From the NCBI GenBank assembly GCA_003024785.1, contig PUQB01000885.1:1-64000 (forward strand): a stretch of DNA of 64,000 nucleotides, read 5' to 3'. Position numbers and translations under genes: made by a program. The notes under the pieces were generated by a model. The model worked only from the letters and a program-made list of their open reading frames with translations, was not told the origin of the DNA and made no database searches. Origin of the DNA: Selaginella tamariscina (lineage: Eukaryota; Streptophyta; Lycopodiopsida; Selaginellales; Selaginellaceae). Positions 22,089 through 32,758 of this stretch are shown here, piece after piece (position 1 is the first letter of the stretch; each line of letters begins with the position of its first letter).

Positions 22089-23620
22089 TTAAGCTTCCCG
22101 AACCTCATTCAAAGACGGCAAATCTAACTCTGCATTTTGTGGACACTGAACATCAAGCACAACAACTGCTGATGGTACGGAATCTTTGTTCAAAAAGTCC
22201 ACTGAAGCTGGAACAACTGGTTCCTCTAGGGCAACAGAAGAGAGAGAAGGTGGAAGAGGAGCCCGAGAAAGAGCATCAACATCAGCCATGGAACTTCCTG
22301 GGCGATGAACAACTTTAAAGTCGTAAATTTGAAGTTTCAAGGCCCACCGAGCAGTACAACCAATCAAATTCTTCCGCTTCAATAACAAAGTGACTGTTGC
22401 ATGATCGCCTTCCAACAACGTTTGCGAACCATGTAAGTAGGCATGGAGCTTCTCAAAACCCCAAACTGCTGCTAGACACTCCTTTTATGTCGTGGAGTAA
22501 TTCACCTCTACTGGCTGCAATGTACGGCTGATGTACGCAATGGGATGTCGTTGGCCAGAACACTCGTACTCTCTTGCATCAATACACCCCCGAGGCCGAT
22601 GTCATAAGCATCTACACGCAAGATAAAAGGACGGGTTTAATCTGGGTACGCCAAAATTGGAGGAGTCGTTAACAACTCTTTGAGATTTGCAAATGCCTGC
22701 TTGCAATCTTTAGACCAAACAAAAGAAGTCATTGACGATTTCAAACAACGTGCACAACAGTGCAGTATGATTTGAAAGATGATCCACAAAACAACCCAGA
22801 TATTGTACCTTGCCAAGAAAGTGTTGCACATCATTCACACACTTTGGTGTAGGGAACTTCAAAACTGCAACTAGTTTGTCAAATCAACTTGCAAACCTTC
22901 ACGTGAAATGTATAACCCAGATAAGTTGTGTCCTTTGATCCAAACACACACTTAGATGGCTTCAACTTTAAACCAACTTCCCGCAACCGATCCAAAACCT
23001 TACGTACATCACCGACATGCTCCTCCCACGTTCCATCCGAATGGATCAAAACATCATCGATGAAATCGGCAGTCACCTCCGGCATGTCACAAAGAACTTC
23101 GTCCATCATACGTTGGAAAAGTTGCTGAGTATTGCTCAAATGAAAGGCATCACCCAAGAACTCGTACAGGCCAAATGGTGTTCGAAAAGCAGTCTTGGGA
23201 ATATCCATGTCAACCATCAGAATTTGCCAATATCCAGATGCGAGATCTAACTTGGTGAACCAACGCTCCGCCCTAGTCGATCCAAAAGGTCTGCAGTATA
23301 AGGAAGTGGTTACACATCTAAGACTACCTCATTTAATGGGCGATAGTTAATGCAGAATCGAACGCTCCCATCAGGCTTCGTCACAAGGTGAGGTTCGCAC
23401 GCCCAAGGACTTCGAGATTCCGGATAACACCCTTCTCTCCAACATCTCTTTGACATTCGCTCGTAAGATCTTGAGCTCCTTTGGTGACCGACGCCGAATA
23501 AGTACCTTGATTGGCCTAGCATCTCCAGTTGAAATAGGGTGGCGTGTCGCAATCTTGGCCCCAGATGACAAGTCAAAGTTGAAAAGATCAACATACTCCT
23601 TCTTAAGTTGATCAACAACT
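22089..23620 (-). pseudogene. Gypsy copy A reverse transcriptase and RNase H
   Basis: Reverse transcriptase: VTKPDGSVRFCINYRPLNEV and ADFIDDVLIHSDGTWEEHVG, with FIDD as the catalytic YxDD variant. RNase H and tether: ARWALKLQIYDFKVVHRPGS, then DALSRAPLPPS. Several single-base breaks (near 22420, 22640, 22850 and 23300). The sequence closely matches copy B. Confidence 0.8.
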
Positions 23621-25130
23621 ACAGCACAACGATCATCTGATGGATCCAGAGAAGGAAAGGAAGAGCATGAAGCGAAAATGTTTGGAAATAGGGGTGAGAC
23701 AAAAATGATAGAAGCAGAGGTGGAAACAGATGGACAAAGTGGAATAAAAGTAAAAGGAATGGAAGAAAGACAGGGAGAGTCAAACAAGGGGGAAACTTTT
23801 CAAAGTCACACTTGGCATGATTGCGAGTCAACCAATCCATACCAAGAATAAGGTGAAAAGCTTGACTTGGCACCACCCGCAAAGATTGAAGCTCGAGCTC
23901 ACGATCATCCACACAAACAACAATGTTCACTTCATCTCGCGAACAAGCATGAGTGTGTTCGTTGCCGTACAGAATGAAGACTTGGTTCTACCGCACGATG
24001 CAAATGAAGGCTGCAACATGTAGTAACAGATTGAAAAATAAAGCATAAACTCGAACCTGTATCCACCAACACTGAAAGGAAAACAGGATGTGGCGTGTGA
24101 TTAAATCGAGCTTGAAAAATGAAAACTGGATGATTTGATGCCGAGTGAACCCCTTGATGATACTCCCGAAAGAAAGACGGAAGGGTCACTAATTTATTTG
24201 CACGAGGACCCTCCTGTACTCGTGCAATTCGTGGTTTCCCAGAAGATCCACCGCATCACAACCTTCCACTGCAACAGCACCAACTGGACGTTGTTGACGC
24301 CGTGGCCTCCATCCTGGAAATGGGGGACGCCAATCGGGAAATTGTTGACAGCGCCGATATGTGTGTCCAACATTATCACACGCCCAACAACGAACTGCAT
24401 GTCCACGTCCTCGTCCATGGGCCCCACCTCAACCTCCATCGGAGCAGGTCCATCCCCAACATGAAGTGGAATGAGAGCACGTGAAGGCGCAAGTGGGAGA
24501 GGTGACGACTCATATCGTTGTGCCAGCCTCAAAGCATCATCAAGAGTCACTGGAGCTAGTGCATGCACAAGCCCCACAAGTTCTTGACAAAGTGCTGCCA
24601 CAACATATCTAACTTGATGCGTTTCGACATGTTAGGTTCTGCACGCTGCAAAAGGCTTTAAAAGCGAACACCAAATTGCATCACCGATTCAGATGGCTCC
24701 TGACGAATACGATGCAACTGTTGAAAAGCATCATCACAGTCTCCGCATGTCCAAATGCACATTTGAAGATCTCTAGAAGAATATTCTAATCTCCACGAGT
24801 TGCAACGTCCAAACCATTGTACCACTGCAACACCATCCCTTGAAGACAAGTAGGAAACTTGCGCAAACACTAAGCATCGTCCCACGAATGATATGCGGCA
24901 ACCACAGTGAAGTGGTCAAACCAATGGTACACATCATTTCTAGATTTCTGTGAAAGAAATCCGGCCGGACACGGGGGTTTGCAACATGAGTAGGAGGAGT
25001 ACCCTAGACTGTGAATGCTGCCATCAACTGAGAATAATTGTTCAGTTGTATATGCATGGCATCTAACAACTGCATAGTAATTGCTCCACAAACAAGGAAT
25101 TTGCTTATTGTGGATCCATGGATGAAGAAA
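23621..25130 (-). pseudogene. Gypsy copy A gag, zinc knuckle and protease
   Basis: Gag pieces (24194-25091) include DDAFQQLHRIRQEPSESVMQ and VHALAPVTLDDALRLAQRYE. A CCHC knuckle, CWACDNVGHTYRRC, can be read on the minus strand at about 24340-24400. The protease has VLVDTGSSL, and the following LILGMDWLTRNHAKCDF is the usual ILGxDWL element. Multiple frame changes. Confidence 0.75.
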
Positions 25131-25261
25131 AGATAAATTTATAAGAAAGGAATAGACTTAGACAATGAAAAGCTAGACCTAAGAAGACAAAGAAAATTAA
25201 TAAAAAGACACAAATCCAAGCACTTTGTAGTGACAATTAGAGGTGCCCTCACCTCCACCAA

Positions 25262-25426
25262 TGTGAGAGTTCGGAATATAAAAATGTATATATTCATTAG
25301 TTTAGAAACCTTAACTTATATACAAGAACGAGTGATCCAAGATTAAATCCAATCCGACAGTTATTAAAATCCACTATGCTAATAATAATAATATGTGCAC
25401 ATGCAACTGTACAAGTGGATCTTACA
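25262..25426 (-). repeat. Gypsy copy A 5' LTR (165 bp)
   Basis: Pairs with 20623-20780 but has more substitutions and small insertions (AATAATAAT expansion). The internal side continues with the same TTGGTGGAGGTGAGG-type sequence (minus strand) as in copy B. The primer tRNA was not identified. Confidence 0.8.
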
Positions 25427-25430
25427 ACTT

Positions 25431-25628
25431 CAGTTAATTGATTCCTTAAAATATGCGGTGGAATAGTTTCGTATTAATAACTTAATTAATTAGAAATGTT
25501 GGAATTATGTTTTATATATACATATGAATTATCTAGTACAGACCATATATTCTAAAATATATGCATTTGCAATACATATCAATTTTATGCATGCATAAAT
25601 GCATTCCTTGATATGTAGTAATTCGGAG

Positions 25629-25667
<39 letters not shown>

Positions 25668-26088
25668 TATACAAAATTACAGGAAAACATAATAGAGGAT
25701 ATATTACATATGTCAATATGTATTATTGATAAAAACATTATTAAAAGTTTTAATTATTGAACATATTCATAATCAATTTCCTAAAGTACGGATATTTTAT
25801 ATATATGTGTGTGTGTATGTGTGAATCTAGTCCTCAGTGTGGAATTCATGCAAAACCACCCAGAATCTCGTGTTCTGGTAATAACAATAATAAAATAATC
25901 ATATATGAACACACCCATCGACAACAACACACAGAATCTGTTGTATTCTAAACATAGTTTAAGTTGGTAAAGAACTTGGTTCATGCGCGCTGAACATATT
26001 CCCCATACGCATTATACATATAGATTTAATATGGATGTAAATAACATAGTGAAACTTGTTTTATTATTATTATTATTACTAATTTTTA
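25431..26088. other. Intergenic, AT-rich
   Basis: TA/GA microsatellite at 25628-25665 and a GT run near 25805. The short open frames here do not look like proteins. Confidence 0.6.
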
Positions 26089-27720
26089 TCACTTTCCATG
26101 TCTGCGACATGTATCTCTCACTACCCCGATCTCTCCTTGAGTGAAGGCCAGTTTGATATTCTCATTGTCCAGCAGAAGAGTGACCTTGAGCTTTCCAGGG
26201 GCAACCTCTTCGAAGGACCACTTGGGCAACACCTCCACTACCTGGAACGGATCAACCAGCACAAAGCAGAAGTAAACATCTGGAATCCAATCCACCCCGG
26301 GTTCCATCTCCACAAGATGACCTCCATCCTTGACAACAGCTCCCTCATTCCAAGAGTATACGTGCTCCTTAGGAAAGTGAAGATGATGGAAGTAGCCAAC
26401 ACTCATGCCAGTGCCATCAAACACAATCCTCCCTGCTGCACTTGAAGTGGAGAAATCCTTGGCCATCCACTGTAGAAATGTGCACTTGGGCTGCTCATCA
26501 CAGAAGAAGTCTTCAAGTTTCAGCCCGTCGCTCATTGGTAGCACACATTGTTCATTGTTCTCCAAGAAAGCACTCGTAGACTTGGACAGGATTTTCAGCT
26601 GCATCGGGCACTTGTCGTCCTCTAGGAGCTCCTTGAAGATGGGCATGTCTTCTAATACCCCCTTGTACTCCTTCCACATTCTCAGGAAGCAGAAGGGAAC
26701 CAAGTCATACTTTTCGGCCGACTTGGTGACCTCCGACTTGGTGGTCTCAGCCCGTCCCTCGGGTTGAACAGGTTGCATCCATTCCGTGGATGTGTGCATG
26801 TTCTCGTAAGCCTTGCGAACCAGGTATTCGTCGCAGATAGCCAAACACGGCTCCCTCTCACCAGCACCCAGTCTCGCTAGGCCCGACTCAACCAGTTCCC
26901 GGATTTCAGCTTTGTGCCAATCTTCGAAGACACTAGGGCCTCCTCCCAACACGGAATGCTTGAAGCAAGCCCAGCCGATGGTAGCCCGGCAAGCCCTTGA
27001 CGAGGACGCAATGCTCTTGCAGAAACTAGTCACGTCAAGGACACCATCCTCCGTGGTGGTATAACCTTTCTCAATGTACTCTGCTGCATCTCGCAGGTTG
27101 ACGTCCCTCGACAGCATCACCTCCAACATAGAGACCAAAGGCGTGAACCTGCCTTTGAACCTCTCAAACACACAAGTCCTCATAAAGTCTGCTTCGTCCT
27201 CGCTCATCTTTCTCAGCAGCACCTGCTCACTGTACTGGATTGCCTCGTCTGCTGTGTGCCAACATCCCTTGGCAAACACTTGCACGATCTTGTTCTTGCT
27301 GTAGTTCTCAAGCAATTCACGGTCGCCAGCCGCCCCAGAAAATACAACTCTGCCACCAAGTTCCTGGAAAAAAGCTCCCAGTGCTCTTGCCAACCCCAAG
27401 CCCACAAGGTCATCCCTGTCACTGAAGCACCCGTGTAAAGCCATCCGGCATTGCTCAATGTCGTCTATCACACAAACGGGCATCTTACTAACAACTGAGG
27501 TAAACCCCTCCGTCGGCTTCCAGTGGTCACGGAGCTTATCCTTCTGCTTGCAAATCTTGGCCAAGAAGATTTTGAACACGTCTCCTGCTTCTCCAACTGG
27601 TGTACCATCTGAGTAGACTAACGCCCTGCATGCCGCCTGTAGCACCAGCCACTGCCTGTCACTCAGCCTGTCTCTGCAGTACTCGTAAATCCTCATCCTC
27701 GCAGCCAGCAGCAGCTTCAT
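26089..27720 (-). CDS. C-terminal part of PP2C-NTPase chimera (Crinkler-like)
   Basis: A single open frame of 543 codons without introns. Its start has PVCVIDDIEQC (hydrophobic strand ending in DD, a Walker B candidate), then GLGLARALGAFFQELGGRVV with a sensor-like strand VVFSGAAG, and FERFKGRFTPLVSMLEVML, which resembles the segment after the P-loop ATPase core in Crinkler (CRN) proteins. The rest, including WKEYKGVLEDMPIFKELLED and FDGTGMSVGYFHHLHFPKEH, I do not recognise; in CRN proteins this position holds the effector or nuclease-like domain. The frame begins at an ATG overlapping the stop of the P-loop frame (ATGA at 27717-27720). Because an in-frame TAG lies only about 66 bases upstream, I read this as one protein broken by a frameshift near 27750. 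Confidence 0.65.
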   Translation of the reverse strand: MKLLLAARMRIYEYCRDRLSDRQWLVLQAACRALVYSDGTPVGEAGDVFKIFLAKICKQKDKLRDHWKPTEGFTSVVSKMPVCVIDDIEQCRMALHGCFSDRDDLVGLGLARALGAFFQELGGRVVFSGAAGDRELLENYSKNKIVQVFAKGCWHTADEAIQYSEQVLLRKMSEDEADFMRTCVFERFKGRFTPLVSMLEVMLSRDVNLRDAAEYIEKGYTTTEDGVLDVTSFCKSIASSSRACRATIGWACFKHSVLGGGPSVFEDWHKAEIRELVESGLARLGAGEREPCLAICDEYLVRKAYENMHTSTEWMQPVQPEGRAETTKSEVTKSAEKYDLVPFCFLRMWKEYKGVLEDMPIFKELLEDDKCPMQLKILSKSTSAFLENNEQCVLPMSDGLKLEDFFCDEQPKCTFLQWMAKDFSTSSAAGRIVFDGTGMSVGYFHHLHFPKEHVYSWNEGAVVKDGGHLVEMEPGVDWIPDVYFCFVLVDPFQVVEVLPKWSFEEVAPGKLKVTLLLDNENIKLAFTQGEIGVVRDTCRRHGK

Positions 27721-28279
27721 TTGGTCTCCAACCTTCTTGGAAGGGAGCGAGTATGAATATGAATGATTTCGTCGGCCTCTGGCCTAATCGGTCTGAGCAA
27801 GCCCGAAAGAACCTCCGTCACCAAGTACTCAAAGTCAGATGATCCCCAGTGCTCTTCTGATTTGCGAGCAGTCAAGTACAGGCCACCTCTTCCTCCCTTG
27901 CTACACAAGTATTTGTAAAGCAGCCTTGTCTTTCCAGAACCATGTCCACCCGCAAGCATGACCATTGAATTTTGCAGCTTTTCTTCTAAAATTTGGAGGA
28001 CACCCAAGTTCTCCTCAGTCTCATCACCCAGATGACTGAGGAGCAAACATGGCTTGCCTTCACAGCTCACAACTTGTGCACACCCTTGTACTTGACAAGA
28101 CTCAGTTTCCCACTGGCATAGTCGTCCAACACCTGCTTTACTTCAACTGGCAGCTCAAAGTCTGGCTCTTCCGTCTTCTGCCTCCTCCAATTATTATCGA
28201 AGGAAGTCTCGTACAGCATCTCCTCGAGCTTACTCTTCAAGGCATCGTCATCTAGCCCACTAAAGTATCTCTCTCCCAT
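27717..28279 (-). CDS. Linker and P-loop part of PP2C-NTPase chimera
   Basis: Two short frames carry the middle of the protein. The first (28279-28067) is an acidic/helical linker: LDDDALKSKLEEMLYETSF and VEVKQVLDDYASGKLS. The second (28070-27717) has LGVLQILEEKLQNSMVMLAG followed by Walker A GGHGSGKTRLL and a strand LYLTARKSEEHW. The frames shift near 28285, in a GAGAGAGA run consistent with slippage by one GA unit, and near 28075 by one base. GHGSGKT is a complete GxxxxGKT motif. Homology to Crinkler/STAND NTPases is my reading of the motif order and was not searched. Confidence 0.65.
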
Positions 28280-29115
28280 GTTCTGCGCCTAAGCAGGAGC
28301 CATAAAACGTGGTCCTCCGGCTTGTCAAAGAAATAGTCCTCAGATACCAATTTGGCTGCGATGCCTGAAGCGAAGGTCAACACTTTGTCGGCCCACGACT
28401 TGTGGTCCCAAAAAGCAACAGTCGAGTCATCCACAACGAGTGACACCACCACCGTTATGTCATCTTCCTTCCATCCATAACGCCCGAGCAGCATGAGGAT
28501 CTTGGCCAGAGCTTGTGGAGAAGCTCCATCTCGAGCAAGGCCACTGGACACTACAACCACCTCCTCCAGCGTCCTGCTATCGAAGAGCCCGTCGGTTGCA
28601 CAGATGACAATGTCTCCTGACTGAACCGGCACCTTAAGCACCTCACCGAGCATGACAGGGTCCATGGCACAAGGTTTATCCTTGGGTCTCTGCGAGTTGC
28701 AAACCTGGTAAGGAAAATTGACGCCAGCCGTCTGGAAAGTGGACTTGGCAAGCAGCTTGCCATTCCGAATGACCAAACAGCCAGAGTCGCCCATGTTTGC
28801 AATGTGGAGGACGTTCTTGCCGTCTGCCAAGCCTCCGGCAAGTAGCACTGTCGACGAACCAATGGACTTCGTTTGCCGCGTAGCCTCCGCCATCACCTTG
28901 AGCAAACCATTGTCTTCGTCCTTGACATGTGGCTTCAGAGCCAGAATTCCCCTGCACTTGGTCATCAGCTCCCTTGCAAAGTCACCTGCATCGATGCATT
29001 CTTCTGTGTACCAGGAACCCACGCCATCGGCAACCCCAACCCAGTCGCTGCCGATGAAGTACGCATCCTCGCTGCGCCTGCTCCAGCTCTTCGCTTCTGC
29101 GGCTGCTCCGACCAT
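28252..29115 (-). CDS. PP2C-family protein phosphatase domain (PPTC7-like), N-terminus of the chimera
   Basis: 287 codons from the ATG at 29115. PP2C motifs in order: SEDAYF (metal-binding Asp), GVADGVGSW, GSSTVLLAGGL, HIANMGDSGCLV, PYQVCN, ICATDGLFDS and DDITVVVSLV. The GVADGVGSW form and the compact size are typical of the PPTC7/SpoIIE-like branch rather than the large plant PP2C clades. All expected metal-binding Asp residues (EDA, VADG, TDG, DDI) are present, so the domain could be active. The last residues WLLLRRRTWER read on into the linker if a GA unit is dropped. The start has no recognisable targeting peptide. The region is GC-richer than its surroundings and lacks introns, which fits a retrocopy or an acquired gene. 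Confidence 0.85.
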   Translation of the reverse strand: MVGAAAEAKSWSRRSEDAYFIGSDWVGVADGVGSWYTEECIDAGDFARELMTKCRGILALKPHVKDEDNGLLKVMAEATRQTKSIGSSTVLLAGGLADGKNVLHIANMGDSGCLVIRNGKLLAKSTFQTAGVNFPYQVCNSQRPKDKPCAMDPVMLGEVLKVPVQSGDIVICATDGLFDSRTLEEVVVVSSGLARDGASPQALAKILMLLGRYGWKEDDITVVVSLVVDDSTVAFWDHKSWADKVLTFASGIAAKLVSEDYFFDKPEDHVLWLLLRRRTWERDTLVG

Positions 29116-29306
29116 AGGAAAGTCATTGCTCGCTCCTAAACCCTAGCCCTAATTCGTTGGAAACCTAGGTCTAAATCCAACGCATTATATTATAAGAGTT
29201 AAATTTAGTTTCACAATATAGATGTTTATATTTTTTATAACATATACATATACATATATATCTATCTAAAAAAACGGCTTAGAAAGTGGCAAGAGCAAGA
29301 GCCGCC
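29116..29306. promoter_or_regulatory. Divergent promoter region with telo-box
   Basis: A 190-bp gap separates the minus-strand PP2C start (29115) from the plus-strand small gene start (29307/29311). It contains TAAACCCTAGCCCTAA at 29138-29153, a plant telo-box-like motif often found near transcription starts of growth-related genes. TATA-like AT-rich sequence lies at 29186-29260. Confidence 0.4.
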
Positions 29307-29310
29307 ATGG

Positions 29311-30317
29311 ATGGATGAGCTAATCGAAGGTAACTACATATACGGAGTATATATTCATAGAACTATATATATATATATATATAAATAATAATATAGATAG
29401 ATAATAGATAGATAGGTATTCAGCTTATTATGAAATATCATTTAATGTTATATAAAGTTGAAGGTAGTTATTCAATTCTTATCGAATCAAATTTTGGTTA
29501 AACTGTAACTTATATTCTCTTATATATGTACGTATATATAAGGTAACAAATATATTTAATTCTTATAACTACTTGTTTGTACGTTGTGTATTCGAATATT
29601 ATCTATTCCATATTATTTACTTGAAAATTTATATATGTGTATATATATTAAACATATGATTGAAATATCTTGCATATGTTATTTATTTGATCAGTTCTTT
29701 GATATAAATAGTATGTATATATGAATTAAACTGTATTAAAATCATTGGATCGCAATATATTATGTATTCATAGTATATATTAACTGTTTTACAGGTTTGC
29801 ATCTGTACTGCAGCAAGATACTTAAGTCCCCCAATTTTAACGCTTTACTCCTTTCTTTTGGTGGTCTCTCCCGGGTAAGCTGAATATATATAGAGAGAGA
29901 GAAGGTATATACATATTATATATGAATATTAATAAGTATATGCCTCAGAGTTTGACTTTTACGTGTATACATATAAATTTAATATATGTATATACTATAC
30001 ACACACACACACATATATATATATATATGTACAGCTCAAAATATTAATAGTATTACTGTATATTCAAAGCGTAATATATAATATACTGTGTATATTATTA
30101 TGATGATTTTGGTGTCATGGGAGGTGGGAATAGCCAGATGAGTCTTATAAAGCATAAGCAACTGAAACACAAAACTTCGAAACATGGAGTTGAAGCAAAG
30201 CTCCAGTGGGCCGTCCCATCCGCTATAACCTTACATAGTCTGTCCCCATTGAAAGTCCCTATTGCAAGCCTCGACGACATAACCTGTGTCAGCAGCGACA
30301 GATTCACTCCTTTATAA
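29311..30317 (+). CDS. Small predicted three-exon gene, unknown function (about 92 aa)
   Basis: Exons 29311-29329, 29795-29874 and 30138-30317 join in frame. The first starts ATGGATGAG and ends CGAAG|GTAACT. The second follows a TTTTACAG acceptor and ends CCCGG|GTAAGC. The third follows AGCCAG and runs to a TAA at 30317. Phases agree (19 + 80 = 99 bases, then 180). The peptide begins MDELIEGLHLYCSKILKSPN and includes NALLLSFGGLSR. I recognise no domain. An ATG at 29307 in a GCCGCCATGG context opens a three-codon upstream frame (ATG GAT GGA TGA). The only support is splice-site and phase agreement. Confidence 0.35.
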
Positions 30318-31194
30318 AGTTTCAATCTTCACACCCATATATATATATATAATTCAGAATAGAGACAGATAGAGAGAGTAAGCTACAAAGTGAGAAGTTA
30401 GCTAGGATAGAGGCTTAACCTGGTCTTACTTATACATATCACAACATGAGACACCTTAAGCAGCAAATTAATACATGAACACTATCATTATACACACAGT
30501 ACATATGTAACAAATTCCTCCAATGTATTCAAACCTAAAGTTAAATTTTTTACTTAAGTTAATCTAATATATAATGATCCTATATATATATTATATTTGG
30601 TCTTTGGATGTCCTCCATACACTCCTTGCTGAAGGCACCTCCCCAAGTCTGCCAAATCCACTTCTAAGCAAACATATTGTGTGTGTATTACTATATGATA
30701 AATATATAGTATATAATTATAGCGAAAATTATTAAATATATAATAATTAGTTATAATGATATATGATTGATATATAGAGTATTATATACCAATAATATAT
30801 ATAATCTTGAACCTACAATTAGCTTAACTTGCAGGTACCATATAACTAGTAATAAATATTCTTAAACATATAATTAATATATATATATAAAGGAACACAT
30901 TAACAAACTATATTATATATACAGTACGTATGAAGCGTGTATATGTGTATGCCGTGTGCCTGTATATTCGTGTTTGTGTTTGTTTGTGTGTGTGTGATAC
31001 AAATAATTTGACTGTGTGGGTCTGGGCGTGCGTTCGTGCGTGCGTGTGTGCTGTGTTTATATGTCAGAGTGATCAACGTGGGGACGGAAACTTGAACCAC
31101 GGTTTTGACCGGAAAATGTCAGTGTTGTCACTACTCTTGTTAATCTCCAGATCAGTGGCTTCGTAATTGTGATTAGTGCGAATGGAAGCCTTTG
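30318..31194. other. AT-rich sequence downstream of the unidentified minus-strand gene
   Basis: TA and GT runs; no convincing gene. The stretch near 30796-30845 is repeated at about 20290 in inverted form. A plus-strand GT-rich run lies at 30945-31055. Confidence 0.5.
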
Positions 31195-32071
31195 CTAATC
31201 TTGCCATATCCGCCCAGCTTTTGAACTGTTTTCTTGACTATTTCCCATAAACTCCTGCCAGTCATCAATAAACCATGAGCACACACGCATGCNACACACA
31301 CATATCTGATGTGCGTTGTGTCTCTGTGTGTGTGTGTGTCAATAACTATCGTATACGCATGCTATTTTTATTTAGGAGTTTAATGTTAGTTCAGATTATT
31401 CAAGAGACATATCATTAAATTCATATTAATGTAATTCACACACACACACAACACACACCTGAAGCATCTCCATTAAGTTTGACTGGCCTTTCCCAAGCTG
31501 CCCACCGATAAAAACCAAGTCCTGAACAAGAACAGAAATATTATACTAGTTATGTAGGGTTACCAGTTACATATTGTATATATATTTAACACTATATTAT
31601 ATATTAGTCTGTATGTGTTTGATATATAATACTAAGCAATAATTATAAGTTAAATATGACATTTATTGATTATAATATACTATATTAATTGATTGAACAG
31701 TTAAGATTAACAAACCTCAAGGGACAGCGACTTCGATTTGCCAGTTATCGGAGTTTCTTAAAAAGTTGATTTTAGTTTACATTCCGGTACCGGTTTTTGG
31801 TAGAGCCTTTGTCTGCTGCAGTGTTGACGTGATGTGAAATTTCTGAACTCTGCCGCAAATATTTCCGGTTTGCACTGCTATTTAAGTCGTTCCATTAGAG
31901 TCATTACTGAAAATATTTATTTAATATAATATAACTATAATATATATTAAATATTTTTATTATTATTTTCCTACCTTTTTGATGAGACTGTTCTTGTTGA
32001 AAAGCATCAACTAGGAACGTTTTTCCAAATGTGGATTGCGTCAACTGGTTTGAGTCACGAGCTGGTTTCAC
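31195..32071 (-). CDS. 3' exons of an unidentified multi-exon gene
   Basis: Four minus-strand exons fit by consensus splice sites and by phase: 31975-32071 (97 nt; QLTQSTFGKTFLVDAFQQEQ), 31716-31756 (41 nt; TPITGKSKSLSLE), 31459-31521 (63 nt; DLVFIGGQLGKGQSNLMEML) and 31195-31254 (60 nt; EFMGNSQENSSKAGRIWQD then TAG). The phases 97 = 1 mod 3, then 2 + 39, then two full-codon exons are consistent throughout. Walker-A-like words (FGKTFL, TGKSKS) may be chance. I do not recognise the protein. Upstream exons would lie beyond 32071, possibly on the far side of the Harbinger element. The REV1-like exons at 37.7-37.9 kb are on the same strand, but there is no evidence they belong together. Confidence 0.4.
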
Positions 32072-32758
32072 CTATTTTACCAAACAGCATCGTTTTAAAT
32101 TATAATATTATACTTAACATTTAATATATAAATATCGTATTATTATATAGCTATATATCACGTATATTTATACTATAACTGTACATAAGAAAACATTATA
32201 TTTATATTATAACTGTACATAAGAAAAACAGATGCATGAAAAAGGCCATCGATACATATGCGAAAATTCAAATTAGAAACTTATTTTTATTAAAGTTTAT
32301 AGTTTCAGGTCATAAACAATGGGGATCCTAAACCGTAAAATGCAAAAGCGAGGTACATAATCATATTATTCCAACTGCCTATTGTGCCAACTGCCACATC
32401 ATCACGTTAGTACAATGTCCATGCATTGAATTATGTGTATCAAAAACCATATGTCTTTCAGTATTTTTTTCACATCTTCCCTAATTTATATATCTTAAAC
32501 AATATAATTAACCTATATGCATTAGGGTCATTTCGCACCACACTTGTAAACAAACCCTTAAATATGGTCTTAATTAATGCAGCTAGAAATATGTAATAAA
32601 TAATGCGAACGGTAAAGTTAAGGGAAGGGACACTAAGGGTGGTGTGTACATGTGAGCCGGATCCGGGGAAAATTAGGATCGGATAAATTTCACTATGTTA
32701 CATGTAAAAAAATCCTGAATATAGTGTCCGGGTTCGGAATTACATTCGGAACCCCAAA

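Larger units (their letters stand above)
20623..25426 (-). mobile_element. Short-LTR Ty3/Gypsy retrotransposon, copy A (minus strand)
   Basis: LTRs at 20623-20780 and 25262-25426 with TG...CA ends flank a gag-protease-reverse transcriptase-RNase H-integrase order on the minus strand. The 4-bp direct repeat ACTT lies immediately outside both ends (20619-20622 and 25427-25430). The element is the same family as the plus-strand copy at 41349-46214 and aligns with it over its whole length, but it has more frameshifts. No chromodomain is seen after the integrase. Confidence 0.9.

Noticed and set aside
27717-28279. A bacterial operon with overlapping genes
   Set aside because: The protein runs on through the junctions, one junction is a GA run, there are no ribosome-binding sites, and the surroundings are plant nuclear DNA. 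Contamination is unlikely.
26098-29146. Plus-strand open frames opposite the PP2C-NTPase gene
   Set aside because: They lack motifs and mirror the codon pattern of the minus-strand gene.
31459-31521. Glutaredoxin, dynamin or SMC P-loop identity for LVFIGGQLGKGQSNLMEML
   Set aside because: Partial resemblance to each family, but no other motif of any of them was found in the neighbouring exons.
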